From: Christensenella massiliensis
Lineage (GTDB): Bacteria; Bacillota; Clostridia; Christensenellales; Christensenellaceae
DNA: 64,000 bases
Assembly: GCA_900155415.1 (NCBI GenBank)
Contig: LT700187.1
Coordinates: forward strand, 930,001 to 994,000
Reading direction: 5' to 3'
Positions within the stretch are counted from its first letter, which is position 1; every line of letters starts with the position of its first letter. The notes beneath the pieces are model-generated. The model was not told the DNA's origin. It did no database searches and saw only the letters and a list, made by a program, of their open reading frames with translations. The position numbers and the translations under genes are program-made. Shown here piece after piece: positions 16,234-26,400 of this stretch.

Positions 16234-18030
16234 GTGAAACCAAGGAAGAAAGGAAATATTGCGCGGCTGATGGAATACGCCGGAGGCTACCGGAAGCTGA
16301 CGGTGCTCGGCTGCGTGCTGTCGGGGATATCCGCCGTGCTGTCTATGGCGCCGTATATCCTGATCTGGTTCGTGGCGCGCGGCATTTTTGAAGCAGCCGC
16401 GGGCGGGAGCGTGGAAGAGCTGGCGCAGTACGGCTGGTATGCCGTATGGTTCGCGCTGATCGGCGCAGGCGTCTATTTCGCCGCGCTGATGTGCACGCAT
16501 CTCGCTGCGTTCCGAACGGCGCGGAACATGCGTTCCGCCGCGGCAAAGCGGCTCGTAGACCTGCCGCTCGGCTTTTTCACAGGCAGCCAGTCGGGCAGGC
16601 TGCGCAAGACGATCGACGATAACGCCGGGCTTACGGAGACGTTGCTCGCGCACGAGCTGCCCGACGCGGTAGGCGCGGTGGTGACGCCCATCGCGGCGGT
16701 GGCTCTGCTGTTCGTATTCGAATGGAGACTCGGGCTTTTGTGCCTCATACCCATTGTGATCGGCGTCATTACGCTGTTCCGCATGATGGGCGGCAAGCAG
16801 GCGGGCTTTTTCAGCCGCTATCAGCGCGCCATCGAGGACCTGAGCGCGGAAGCGACGGAATATGTGCGCGGTATTCCGGTCGTCAAGGTGTTCCAGCAGA
16901 CGGTATATTCCTTTAAGACCTTTTATGCGTCGATCATGAGCTATGGAAAGATGGCTTCGGATTACGCCATGGTGAACCGCGTTCCCATGTCGCTGTTTAC
17001 CACCGTTCTGAACGCGGCGTTCCTCCTGCTGATCCCGGCGGGAATGATACTTTGCAGCGTCTCGTCGGACGGCTGGGGCGCGCTTGCAGACCTTATTTTC
17101 TATGTTCTCTTTACGCCGCTGTGCGCGATGATGATCTCCCGCCTGATGTATGCGGGTGAAGCGTCTATGCAGGCTGCGGAGGCCGTACACAAGCTGGATG
17201 AGATCATGGAACAGCAGCCGCTGCCTAAAGCGGCCGCGTCCGTTTCCCCGCGGGGAACGGAGATCGAGCTGAAAAACGTGACCTTTACCTATCCCGGAGC
17301 GGAGCATCCCGCGCTTGCAGGCGTGAGCTTTACAGTGCCCGCGGGAAAAACGGTGGCGCTCGTCGGACCGTCGGGCGGCGGAAAAACGACGGCGGCGAGC
17401 CTCATTCCGCGCTTTTGGGACGTACAGGAGGGGGCGGTGCTCGTGGGCGGCGCGGACGTGCGCCAAATCGCGCCGGAGGAGCTGATGGATTCCATCGCGT
17501 TCGTGTTTCAGGATACCCGCCTCTTTAAAACGAGCCTGCTCGAGAACATACGCGCCGCGCGCCCGGAGGCGTCGCGCGGGGAAGTACTGCGGGCTGCGGA
17601 GGCCGCGCAGTGCGGAGATATCCTCGGGAAGCTGCCGGACGGCCTCGATACGGTGGTCGGCGCAAAGGGCGTATACCTTTCGGGCGGAGAGCAGCAGCGC
17701 ATCGCGCTTGCCCGCGCCGTTCTGAAGGACGCGCCCATCATCGTGCTCGACGAGGCCACGGCATTTGCGGACCCGGAAAACGAAGCGCTTATCCAAAAGG
17801 CGTTCGAGGCGCTGACAAAAGGGAAAACGGTGCTGATGATCGCACACCGGCTGTCTACCGTACAGGATGCGGACGGCATCGTGGTCCTGCGGGACGGCAT
17901 CGTGGCGGAGCAGGGAACGCATGCAGAACTGCTTGCCCGGAAAGGCGTCTATGCCGCGATGTGGAAAGACTATCAAACGGCGGCACAGTGGAAAGTCGGC
18001 GGAGCGGCCGGAAAGGAGGCAATGGCATGA
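16234..18030 (+). CDS. ABC half-transporter, fused permease and ATPase (Irp6/YbtP-like), first of pair
   Basis: 598 residues. GTG at 16234 is chosen: AGGAGG lies seven bases upstream, while the upstream in-frame ATG at 16201 falls inside the operator. The six-helix transmembrane domain covers about 1-320; the cassette follows with Walker A GPSGGGKTT, signature LSGGEQQRIALARA, Walker B IIVLDEATAFADPENE and switch IAHRLSTV. Although built like exporters, such paired proteins next to AraC regulators are known importers of metal-siderophores (YbtP/YbtQ, IrtAB). The operator in front supports metal control. Confidence 0.88.
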   Translation: MKPRKKGNIARLMEYAGGYRKLTVLGCVLSGISAVLSMAPYILIWFVARGIFEAAAGGSVEELAQYGWYAVWFALIGAGVYFAALMCTHLAAFRTARNMRSAAAKRLVDLPLGFFTGSQSGRLRKTIDDNAGLTETLLAHELPDAVGAVVTPIAAVALLFVFEWRLGLLCLIPIVIGVITLFRMMGGKQAGFFSRYQRAIEDLSAEATEYVRGIPVVKVFQQTVYSFKTFYASIMSYGKMASDYAMVNRVPMSLFTTVLNAAFLLLIPAGMILCSVSSDGWGALADLIFYVLFTPLCAMMISRLMYAGEASMQAAEAVHKLDEIMEQQPLPKAAASVSPRGTEIELKNVTFTYPGAEHPALAGVSFTVPAGKTVALVGPSGGGKTTAASLIPRFWDVQEGAVLVGGADVRQIAPEELMDSIAFVFQDTRLFKTSLLENIRAARPEASRGEVLRAAEAAQCGDILGKLPDGLDTVVGAKGVYLSGGEQQRIALARAVLKDAPIIVLDEATAFADPENEALIQKAFEALTKGKTVLMIAHRLSTVQDADGIVVLRDGIVAEQGTHAELLARKGVYAAMWKDYQTAAQWKVGGAAGKEAMA

Positions 18031-19805
18031 TCAAACGGTTACAGCAGCGCTATGCGCTGACGGAAAAGGGCGCGAAAGACCTTGTGCGCGCCGCATTGCT
18101 CACGATGCTTGCGAATATCAGCCTGATGATCCCGGCGGGGCTTTTGCTCCTCGTTTTGATGAACATTATAACGGCGCTTTCCGCCGGCGGAGACCCGGCG
18201 GCCGGGGTGTGGGGCTATACCGCCCTTGCAGCGGCGCTCGTGGCAGTGATCTATCTCGTACACTATTTCCAATATAAGGCTCTGTTCATATCGGTCTATG
18301 ATGAAAGCGCAAACAGGCGCGTGCGTCTCGCGGAAAAGCTGCGCGCACTGCCGCTGTCGTTTTTCGGGAAGCGGGACCTTTCCGACCTCACGTCGACGAT
18401 CATGTCGGACTGCAGCCTGCTCGAGCAGGGCTTTTCCCACTGGGTCCCCCAGCTCTACGGAACAGCCGTTTCGACAGTCATCATTTCCGCGTGCCTGCTG
18501 ATATTCGACTGGCGGCTCGGCCTTGCAGTCGTTTGGGTGATACCCGTTGCGGCGGTCATCGTAGCCGCCTCCAAAAAGGTGCAGGACCGCTGCGGCACGC
18601 GCGCCCTTCTTGCGCGCCGTGCGGCGACGGACGGCCTACAGGAGCTGCTCGAAACGGTGAAGGACATCAAGGCGTGCAACCAGAAAGGGAGCTATCTTGC
18701 GGGGCTCGACGAAACGCTTGCGCAGGAGGAAAAAGCGACGGTCCGGGGCGAGCTCGTGACGGGCGTGTGCGTCACGTCGGCGCAGGCACTCCTGAAGCTC
18801 GGGATCGCGACCACGGTGCTCGTGGGCGTTCTGCTGTTCGCTTCCGGGCAGGTGGCGCTCCCGGTATTCCTGATCTATCTGATCGTCGCCTCGCGCGTTT
18901 ATGACCCGCTTAACAATGTTCTCATCAATATGGCGGCGGTGTTCGGCATGCAGATCAGAGTCGAACGTATGCGCGCCATTGAGGAGCAGCCGGTGCAGAC
19001 GGGAACAGACAGCTATTCCCCGGACGGCTATGATATCGCGTTCGATCATGTGCGGTTCGCCTATAATGAAAACGAGGGCGTGCTCGAGGACGTGTCGTTC
19101 ACGGCAAAGCAGGGCGAGGTAACAGCGCTCGTCGGGCCGTCGGGCGGCGGGAAGAGCACCGCGGCGAAGCTTGCGGCGCGCTTCTGGGACGTGGACGGCG
19201 GGACCGTCACGATCGGCGGAGTGGACGTATCCTCCGTGGAACCGGAAACGCTGCTCGAGAACTATGCGATCGTATTTCAGGACGTAGTCCTCTTTCGTGA
19301 TACGGTCATGGAAAACATACGGCTCGGACGGCGGGGCGCGACGGATGAAGAAGTGATCGCGGCGGCGCGCGCGGCACAGTGCGAGGAGTTCGTATCCCGC
19401 CTGCCGCAGGGCTATCAGACGGTGATCGGTGAAAACGGCTCTACCCTTTCGGGAGGCGAGCGGCAGCGCATCTCGATCGCGCGTGCGCTCCTCAAGGACG
19501 CCCCCATTGTTCTGCTCGACGAAGCCACGGCAAGCCTCGATGTGGAGAACGAAACGGCGGTGCAGGAGGCGCTCTCCGGGCTGGTACAGGAAAAAACGGT
19601 GCTCGTGATCGCCCACCGGATGCGCACGGTGATGGGGGCGGACAAGGTGGTCGTGCTCTCGGAGGGCAGGGTCGCCGAAATGGGGCGGCCGGAGAAGCTT
19701 ATGCAAAGCGGCGGCGTGTTTGCGCGCATGGTAAAGCTGCAGCAGGAAAGCGCAGACTGGAAGCTCAAAGGCGAGGCAGGAAAGACGGCGGCCCATAAAG
19801 CATGA
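18027..19805 (+). CDS. ABC half-transporter, fused permease and ATPase (Irp6/YbtQ-like), second of pair
   Basis: 592 residues, starting at an ATGA overlap with the first half-transporter and preceded by AAGGAGG; the open frame extends upstream but only in antiparallel reading of the first gene. Transmembrane domain about 1-320, cassette with Walker A GPSGGGKSTAAKL, signature LSGGERQRISIARAL, Walker B IVLLDEATASLDVENE and switch IAHRMRTV. It is expected to form a heterodimer with the preceding protein. Both sites look catalytically complete. Confidence 0.88.
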   Translation: MIKRLQQRYALTEKGAKDLVRAALLTMLANISLMIPAGLLLLVLMNIITALSAGGDPAAGVWGYTALAAALVAVIYLVHYFQYKALFISVYDESANRRVRLAEKLRALPLSFFGKRDLSDLTSTIMSDCSLLEQGFSHWVPQLYGTAVSTVIISACLLIFDWRLGLAVVWVIPVAAVIVAASKKVQDRCGTRALLARRAATDGLQELLETVKDIKACNQKGSYLAGLDETLAQEEKATVRGELVTGVCVTSAQALLKLGIATTVLVGVLLFASGQVALPVFLIYLIVASRVYDPLNNVLINMAAVFGMQIRVERMRAIEEQPVQTGTDSYSPDGYDIAFDHVRFAYNENEGVLEDVSFTAKQGEVTALVGPSGGGKSTAAKLAARFWDVDGGTVTIGGVDVSSVEPETLLENYAIVFQDVVLFRDTVMENIRLGRRGATDEEVIAAARAAQCEEFVSRLPQGYQTVIGENGSTLSGGERQRISIARALLKDAPIVLLDEATASLDVENETAVQEALSGLVQEKTVLVIAHRMRTVMGADKVVVLSEGRVAEMGRPEKLMQSGGVFARMVKLQQESADWKLKGEAGKTAAHKA

Positions 19806-19870
19806 ATCGGGAGGGATAAAAAGAGGCCCGGCAGGACCGCCGCAGAAAAAAAGCAAAGGATAGATACTGA

Positions 19871-20254
19871 ATGAAAAAAAGACCGAGCGAAGACCATTTA
19901 TATGAATCCGGCGAGGATTATTTGGAAGCGATCCTGATCCTGAAGCAGAAAAGCGGCACGGTACGGCCGATAGACATCGCGCGCCGTTTCGGCTATTCGC
20001 GGCCCAGCGTAAGCAGGGCCGTCGCCGCGCTCCGTGCGGACGGGCTGCTGCGGCCGGATACGGGAAACGACCTTGAATTGACCGAAAAGGGGCTTCGCCT
20101 TGCGCAGAAGGTCTATGAACGCCATTGCTTTTTCACGCAGCGGCTGACCGAAGCGGGGGTGGACCCCAAGACCGCCGAACAGGACGCCTGCCGCATCGAG
20201 CATGCGATCAGCGACGAGAGCTTTGAGAAGCTGAAAAGCTCTTTCTCGGAATAG
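19871..20254 (+). CDS. DtxR-family metal-dependent repressor, short form
   Basis: 127 residues. The N-terminal winged HTH (ESGEDYLEAILILKQKSGTVRP, SRPSVSRAVAALRADGLL) and the dimerisation/metal segment EQDACRIEHAISDESFEKL match the family (compare the EACRWEHVMSD region of DtxR). It has no SH3-like third domain, as in MntR-type members. It lies 65 bp after the ABC pair in the same direction. It is the obvious candidate to bind the GTTAGC-N4-GCTAAC boxes; which metal it senses is not shown, but iron fits the transporter type. Confidence 0.85.
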   Translation: MKKRPSEDHLYESGEDYLEAILILKQKSGTVRPIDIARRFGYSRPSVSRAVAALRADGLLRPDTGNDLELTEKGLRLAQKVYERHCFFTQRLTEAGVDPKTAEQDACRIEHAISDESFEKLKSSFSE

Positions 20255-20391
20255 AAGCCTGTTTTTCGGCCGGAGGGTAGGCGCAGCCGCAGAAAGCAGA
20301 GATAAGCGGCGGTGTTTTTCCGCGCGCTAAACCGAGCGGCCTAAGCGGAACGGATGATGACAGGCCGCAAAATGCGAGGAGCAAAAAAACG

Positions 20392-20994
20392 ATGAAAAGT
20401 ATCTTTCAGAACACACGAAAGCCGGAGGGCTTTTGGGGGCGGATGATCCTGCGGGGCATGAACCGCGGGCACGCGCCGCTTTCCGCATGGGGCATGACCT
20501 ATCTTCGGGCGGCGGAGAACGCGCGCATTCTCGACATCGGGTGCGGGGGCGGCGCGAACATCGCGCGTATGCTCCGGCTGTGGCCGCAGAGCTTTGTGGA
20601 GGGCGTCGACTATTCCCCGGAAAGCGTAAAGATGAGCCGCAGGAAAAACAAGGCGCTTCTCGGAACGCGGTGTGCGGTGCGGGAGGGAGACGTAAGCGCG
20701 CTTCCCTACGAAAACGGCGCGTTCGACGCGGCGACCGCATTCGAGACCGTCTATTTCTGGCCGGAGCCCGCGCGCGCCTTTGCCGAGGTGCGCCGGGTCC
20801 TGCGGCCGGGCGGGATGTTCCTCATCGTATGCGAGGGAAGCGACCCGGCCGACGCCACATGGACGAGCCGCATCGGCGGAATGACGGTCTATTCCGGAGA
20901 AGAGCTCCGCAGCCTGCTGCAAAGGGCAGGATTTTCGGAGCCTGTCCTCCGGCAGGGCAGAAAGCAATGGATCTGCCTCACCGCCCGCGCATGA
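20392..20994 (+). CDS. Class I SAM-dependent methyltransferase
   Basis: 200 residues. Motif I ILDIGCGGGANIARML near residue 44, an acidic motif II region (VEGVDYSPESVKMS), ALPYENGAFDAATAFETVYFW and a post-motif RRVLRPGGMFLIV identify a Methyltransf_11-type enzyme. The substrate is unknown. GAGGAGC precedes the ATG. It follows the DtxR gene by 137 bp on the same strand and may share the operon; a role in modifying a chelate or in metal stress is speculation. Confidence 0.85.
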   Translation: MKSIFQNTRKPEGFWGRMILRGMNRGHAPLSAWGMTYLRAAENARILDIGCGGGANIARMLRLWPQSFVEGVDYSPESVKMSRRKNKALLGTRCAVREGDVSALPYENGAFDAATAFETVYFWPEPARAFAEVRRVLRPGGMFLIVCEGSDPADATWTSRIGGMTVYSGEELRSLLQRAGFSEPVLRQGRKQWICLTARA

Positions 20995-21319
20995 ACGGCA
21001 GAGCGGAACAGCCGATGTCGATAAAAAAATACAAAGCAAAATAGAATAGTTCAATATACGGTTTCACAGAATATGCTAATATAAATACAGCGTTCCGCAG
21101 GATGGGGCGCCCGTTCAGGAAAGCTGTTTCCTGAACACAGAGACGTTTGCGTGCAGATCATACGAATAACGTCTGGTATTCTATTTGTGCGCAAAAGCAT
21201 AAACAGATCGTAAATCACCGGCGGCTTTACAGGCCGTGCGCTCTGCGCACAGTAAAACCGCCGCAAGCACGGAAAGCGTCCGGCCGCGCAGCGGCGAGAC
21301 CTTTTCGAAATATTCATAA

Positions 21320-21530
21320 AGTAGCTTTGTGGCCCCGCGGTGTGCGTTTGCGCGCGGGGATGGACAAGGGAATTGGGTGAAAGTCCCAAACGGAATCCGC
21401 CGCTGTAAGCGCTGAGGCAAGCATCCGTTGGCGAAAGCCAGTCACTGGGAGACCGGGAAGGCAGGGTGCCTGACGCGAAAACAACAGAAGCTGTTTTCAC
21501 AGGCGTAAGTCAGAAGACCTACAAAGAGAC
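21320..21530 (+). ncRNA. Cobalamin (AdoCbl-type) riboswitch
   Basis: The conserved core is unmistakable: GGGTGAAAGTCCCAAACGG (from 21375), CCGCCGCTGTAA, the GCCAGTCACTGG stretch (from 21437), GGGAAGGC, and GTAAGTCAGAAGACCTAC at the 3' end. The outer stem is CTTTGT (21325-21330) with ACAAAG (21521-21526). It lies on the plus strand ahead of the DUF4430 and ECF genes and should lower their expression when B12 is plentiful. Confidence 0.96.
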
Positions 21531-21532
21531 GA

Positions 21533-21580
21533 AAAAAAGACGGGCGGGCGCCGGAACGTTTGCGCAGGGGTCTTTTTATT
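21533..21580 (+). terminator. Riboswitch-linked terminator-like hairpin
   Basis: AAAAAGAC (ending 21541) pairs with GTCTTTTT (21570-21577) around a GC-rich interior with GCGC/GCGC pairing; the right arm forms the T run. It begins immediately after the riboswitch, so it is the likely expression platform. Confidence 0.6.
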
Positions 21581-21596
21581 GTTCGCGGGAATACGG

Positions 21597-21627
21597 CCGC
21601 GGCGGATCGCATTCGCCGCGGTTTTTT
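21597..21627 (+). terminator. Strong rho-independent terminator downstream of the riboswitch
   Basis: CCGCGGCG (21597-21604) / CGCCGCGG (21614-21621) followed by six Ts. It precedes the first gene, so transcripts must read through both this and the previous hairpin. Confidence 0.85.
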
Positions 21628-21662
21628 ATTTGTCTGCGTATGCCGGAAGGAAAGACGGAAAA

Positions 21663-22016
21663 ATGGATCAAATAGAAGCGTGCAGGCAGGAAGCCGAAAA
21701 ATGGAAAAAATGGGAAAAAGCGGGCGCATTTCGCAATATGGACCGGGAGCGTGCGGAAAAATATAACCTCTACCGGCAGGCATGCGTCCGGCGGTTTGCT
21801 TCTCTTTACCGGGAAATGGACGACGAGGCGCTTCTCGGTATTCTGCGCAGCCGGGCGGCGGAGCTCGGCAGAAATCCCAACCGCCGGGAGGTGTTTCCGG
21901 TCTATCATATTTTTTTGCGTATGAGATTCAAAAACTGGCCGTCTGCTCTGCGGGCGGCGGGGCTGAAGCCCCCGAAGGAGAAGAAGAGATATGAAAACAG
22001 GAACAAAAGCCGCTAA
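21663..22016 (+). CDS. Small protein with a homing-endonuclease-associated (HNH) repeat
   Basis: 117 residues. ATG at 21663 lies after the terminator with GGAAGGA upstream; the longer frame would start inside the terminator. N-terminal half is a charged helical segment (EACRQEAEKWKKWEKAG); the C-terminal half, DDEALLGILRSRAAELGRNP ... FKNWPSALRAAGLKP, matches the repeat that accompanies HNH homing endonucleases and probably binds DNA. No nuclease domain is present. It is the first gene under the B12 riboswitch and overlaps the next gene by 26 bp, so translation is probably coupled. It may be a small DNA-binding regulator (inference). Confidence 0.65.
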   Translation: MDQIEACRQEAEKWKKWEKAGAFRNMDRERAEKYNLYRQACVRRFASLYREMDDEALLGILRSRAAELGRNPNRREVFPVYHIFLRMRFKNWPSALRAAGLKPPKEKKRYENRNKSR

Positions 22017-23358
22017 AAAAACCGCATTTAACGTCATTATGGCGGTTGCGGCAGCCGTCATCGTGATTGGCGCGGTCATGATTGCGGGCAGCCTGCAGGG
22101 ATGGTTCGACGGCGGCGGACAGACGGCACAGGGCGGAACTGCGGCTGCGGAAGCGGTGACCGCGGAAAATAAGACCGGCAGCGCCAACATCGAGCGGGAG
22201 GGGATCGCCTATTCCCTTGAGGACGGCACGAAGCTGCGGGACGGCGACATCATCGAGACGCTCAACGGCTCTTCTGTAGAGCTTGCGCTGCCCGCAGGCG
22301 CGGTCAGCCTGAACCAGAACACCGAGGCCGTGGTACGCATCGGGGAGGACGGCTTTTCGATAGAGCTTACAAACGGAGAAGCCTTTGTAAATACGGACGG
22401 CGCGTTCACCCTGCGGCTCGCGGAGCTTGAAACGGACGTGACCGCTGCCTCCGGCGTATTCTCCGCCAGCGCCCCTGCGGGCAGCGCGAACGTGTATGTC
22501 TACGAAAACAGCGTAAGCGCGGGCGGCATAGAGGTCTCGGCCGGGCAGGCTGTGTCGCTCTATGCGGATGGTCAGGCGCCGTCGGTCGCGGCGCTTTCTC
22601 TCGCGGCGCTGAACGATTTTGACATCGGGCAGGTGCGCGCGGCGAACGAAACGAAAACGCTGTGCTTTACGAACGGTGAGCTTGACGCGCTTGCGGCGGA
22701 GCGGGAGGAACAGCTGCGCTCCGCGCTTGAGCAGCAGCAGGCCGAACAGGAAAAAGCACAGCAGATCGAAGAGCAGCGGCAGAACAATCAGAATGGAATG
22801 GGAGGCTCCGCCGGCGGTACGGGAAGCAGCGCTGCGGGCGGCGCTTCCGGGAGCACAGGCGGCTCCGGGTCCTCCGGCGGCGCATCGGGAGGAACGGGCG
22901 GCAGCGGCTCATCCGGAAATGCAGGAAATGCGGATGCGGGGCTTCCCGCGAATCCTACCTGCACCATCGCCATCCGCTGCAATACGATATTGGATAATAT
23001 GGAGAATCTCGCGGAGGGCAAAAACAAATATGTGCCCGCGAACGGCGCCATACTTGCAACCTCTACCCTCGAATTCAGCGAGGGAGAAACGGTGTTCGAC
23101 GTTTTGAAGCGCGCGTGCTCGCTTGCGGGCATCCAGCTCGAGTATTCGTGGACGCCGATGTATAACAGCTATTATGTGGAGGGCATAGGTAATCTGTATG
23201 AGTTCGACTGCGGGAACCAGTCGGGCTGGATGTATCAGGTGAACGGGTGGTATCCGAATTACGGCTGCTCGGAATATAAAGTGCAAAACGGGGATTCCAT
23301 CGTATGGAACTATACGTGCGAGGGCTATGGGGCGGATCTTGGCGCAGGCATGTCCTGA
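21991..23358 (+). CDS. Membrane-anchored protein with FecR-like and DUF4430 (transcobalamin-like) domains
   Basis: 455 residues, ATG at 21991 with AAGGAGA upstream. Order: one N-terminal transmembrane helix (about 12-35), a FecR-like beta domain (about 70-195, with DGTKLRDGDIIETLNGSSVELAL), a glutamine/glutamate-rich coil (about 230-265), a Gly/Ser linker, and a C-terminal DUF4430 domain (about 320-450, with FSEGETVFDVLKRAC and GNQSGWMYQVNGWYPNYGC). DUF4430 is homologous to the beta domain of transcobalamin and intrinsic factor. The protein would sit outside the membrane as a B12-binding or hand-over factor; B12 binding is inferred from the riboswitch and the fold. Confidence 0.82.
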   Translation: MKTGTKAAKKTAFNVIMAVAAAVIVIGAVMIAGSLQGWFDGGGQTAQGGTAAAEAVTAENKTGSANIEREGIAYSLEDGTKLRDGDIIETLNGSSVELALPAGAVSLNQNTEAVVRIGEDGFSIELTNGEAFVNTDGAFTLRLAELETDVTAASGVFSASAPAGSANVYVYENSVSAGGIEVSAGQAVSLYADGQAPSVAALSLAALNDFDIGQVRAANETKTLCFTNGELDALAAEREEQLRSALEQQQAEQEKAQQIEEQRQNNQNGMGGSAGGTGSSAAGGASGSTGGSGSSGGASGGTGGSGSSGNAGNADAGLPANPTCTIAIRCNTILDNMENLAEGKNKYVPANGAILATSTLEFSEGETVFDVLKRACSLAGIQLEYSWTPMYNSYYVEGIGNLYEFDCGNQSGWMYQVNGWYPNYGCSEYKVQNGDSIVWNYTCEGYGADLGAGMS

Positions 23359-23429
23359 TGGGAGAAACGGCTCGCGCCCGCGCGCGAAAGATGAGATAAA
23401 AAGAACGGGAGAAAGAAGAGGTAGGAAGG

Positions 23430-26400
23430 ATGAAACAGGGAAGTAAGAAGCGGCTTATGAAGCTCGTCGCGGTGCTGCTCACGATTGCTCTCGTGATCGG
23501 CGCGCTGCCGCTCACGGCAATGGCGCAGCAGGCACAGAACCCTGCCGCAGCCATAACGGAGGGCGCGCCGCAGGAAGCGGACGCGCAGCCGTCCGAAAGT
23601 GCGGAGCCAAGTGTGCAGCCAAGCGCACAGGCCTCGGAAGAACAGCCTGCGCCGGAGGCGTCCGAAACGGCAGACCCAAGCGGGGAGCCGTCTGAAGAGC
23701 CCGCAGCGGAGGAGACAGCAGGCCCGGCCGCACAGAGCACGGAACCGGCAGAGCCGGAGCCGTCTGCGGAAATAAGCGCGGAACCGTCCGCACAGCCGCA
23801 GGCAAATGTGCTGGCGGCCCCGGCGCCGGCGGCACGGAGCATCGGCGATGTACCTGCCGGAGAAGAGAAAATAGGGCAGGTGTATGTCAGCATCGAGGAT
23901 ACGGTGCCGAAATCGGGGGCGGACGACCCCGGCCCGCGCGGCGTTATGGCCGAGGGCTGGGTGGACCTCTACCCGTCCGATACCATGATGTCCGTCGTCG
24001 TCAGGCTTGCGGACAGCAAGGGCCTTGAGGTTGAGGGGGCGGAATCAAATTATATCACGTCCATCGGCGGCCTCGCGGCGTTCGACCGCGGAAGCATGAG
24101 CGGATGGATGGGCACGCTGAACGACTGGTTCACAAACGAGGGCTTCGGCGCTTTCACCGTGGCGAACGGAAACCTGAAGGACGGCGATACCGTCACGATC
24201 CTGTATACGCTGAATTACGGGGAAGACGTCGGAGGCTCGTGGGGCAATACCGATAAGACCGTCAGCGCGATCGGCGTGAGCGCGGGAACGCTCGAGCCCG
24301 CATTTGATAAGGATACGCACGAATATACGCTGACCCTCCCGGCGGGAACGGATTCCGTCAAAATCACGCCTGCTGCGTCGAACAAGAACTATCAGGTGCG
24401 CGCGAGCGTGGATGGTGTGGAATATAAGCGCACACAGAGCATTCCTGTTTCGGACGGGACCGTCATCACGGTAAAATGCGGCGACCCGTCGTGGCCGTCC
24501 ATGAATGATAATAGCGGTCCTGCCGAGCTATATACGCTCACGGTGAAGCTCGGCGGGGAAGAGGTCAACACGCCTCCGGCGCGCAAAGCGGGCGTTCCGG
24601 CGGAGGCTTCCGCAAAAACGGAGCCGGGGACCGCATGGACGCTCGACCTTTCCACGATCTTTGAGGACGCGGATGGGGACGCGCTCTCCTACAAGGTGAG
24701 CGTAGACGGCGGCGGGGCTGTTCCGGCGGACGAAAGCTACGCCTATACGCCGCAGGCGGCGGGAGAAACGAAGCTCGTCTTTACGGCAAACGACGGAAAA
24801 GAGGATTCCAAAGACGCCTACACCGTAACGCTCAAGGCGGAGACTGCGGAAAGCCGCCTGCAGGAAGCGGTAGACGCGCTGGAAGACGCATGGTATAAAA
24901 TGCGGCCGGTATGCGGAACGGACACGAACGTTACCGATGTGATGAAAGCGGAGCTCGTAGAGCTCGGCTACGGCGACATCGAGGTCGCAGTCAAGAGCTC
25001 GGACGACGAAGAGCACGTCGCGGCGGACGGCGCGATCACCTATTTTTACGATTTGAATTCCTATGTGGGCGTTGCCAATGTGGACGTCGTGTTCACCTTT
25101 ACGCTCGGCGGAGCGTCCAAAGAGTATACCCAGCGGGTCATCGTCGGCTGGGATACGGTCCGCGTGGCAAAGGACATTGAAGAACAAGAAGCGTCCGCGG
25201 TCACATGGGATACGATCAAAGGCGAAAACGCGGCGGCGGACAGCGTGACGTCCGACCTCACGCTGCCCCAGTATGCAGGTACGGCGTATGGAGATTCGCT
25301 CGCCAAAATTTCATGGGAGTCGTCGAACCCGGACGTCGTTTCCCTCAAGGAAAACGGAGATTCGTGGGATTATGAGCCGTATACGGGCGTGGTTACAAAG
25401 CCGGAAGCGGATACGGACGTGACGCTCACGGCGACCTTTACCTTTAAAAAGGACGAGTCGTGCACGGTCAAAAAGCAATTCAGTATTACGGTAAAAGGCT
25501 ACAGCGAGGAAGAGATCGAGCAGAAAAAGGCGGAGATGCTCGCAGAGCTGAACGAAAAATATACGGACGGCCTGCTCAAGGATTTTACGACGCAGGAGGC
25601 GCTCGACCGTGAAAACGTAACGGGAGATATCCAGCTTCCCATTCCCTCGCGGCTCGGCCTTGTCAATAAGGAAGTGACGGTATCGAGCAGCAACGCGGAC
25701 GTTGTGACGATCAACGGCTACCGCGCCGCCGTGGTATGCCCGTTTGGGGAGGACGCGCAGGTAGACCTCATCGTCACGCTGACGCGCGGAAGCATCAGTG
25801 TGGAAAAGCGCATCCCGCTTACCGTAAAGGCGATCGACGAGGCGGAGATCGACAGGGAGATCGAGCTGATGGAGGCGGCCAAGGCGGCCTATTTCGATGG
25901 CATCAACAATGGGGCGAACCCGGATAAAGATCATGTGACGGAGAACCTTACCGCGTTCCGCGAGGTGAATTTCGGCGAAGGGGATTCCCTCGTATGGACG
26001 TATACCTATCTGGACGACAAGGGAACGGGCATCAGGCCGGTCTCGATCGAGCCGGACGACGAAATGGGGGAACTGGGCTACAACCTGTTCCAGTCCTCGA
26101 ACACTTCGGTCATCAAGCATGAGAATCTTCTGGTCACGCAGCCCGCGCAGGATACGCAGGTCACGATCAGCTCCGTGCTGTCCAGCACGAAATTTGAAAA
26201 ATATGCGGAGCAGTATCCGGAGAACGAGAAGCTGCAAAAGCTGTACCGCCAGCCCGTCAGCGTGACGGTGACGGTAAAAGCGCCGGTAGACGAGGACGCC
26301 GTCCTTGCGGACATCAAGGCGGCTGTGGACGGCGTATCGCTCTCGGAAGTGACGGGCCTTTATGTGCGCGAGACGGACTGGGATGAAAATTATGACGACG

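Noticed and set aside
16204-17976. Long minus-strand frame opposite the ABC half-transporter
   Set aside because: Antisense shadow of a gene with complete Walker and signature motifs.
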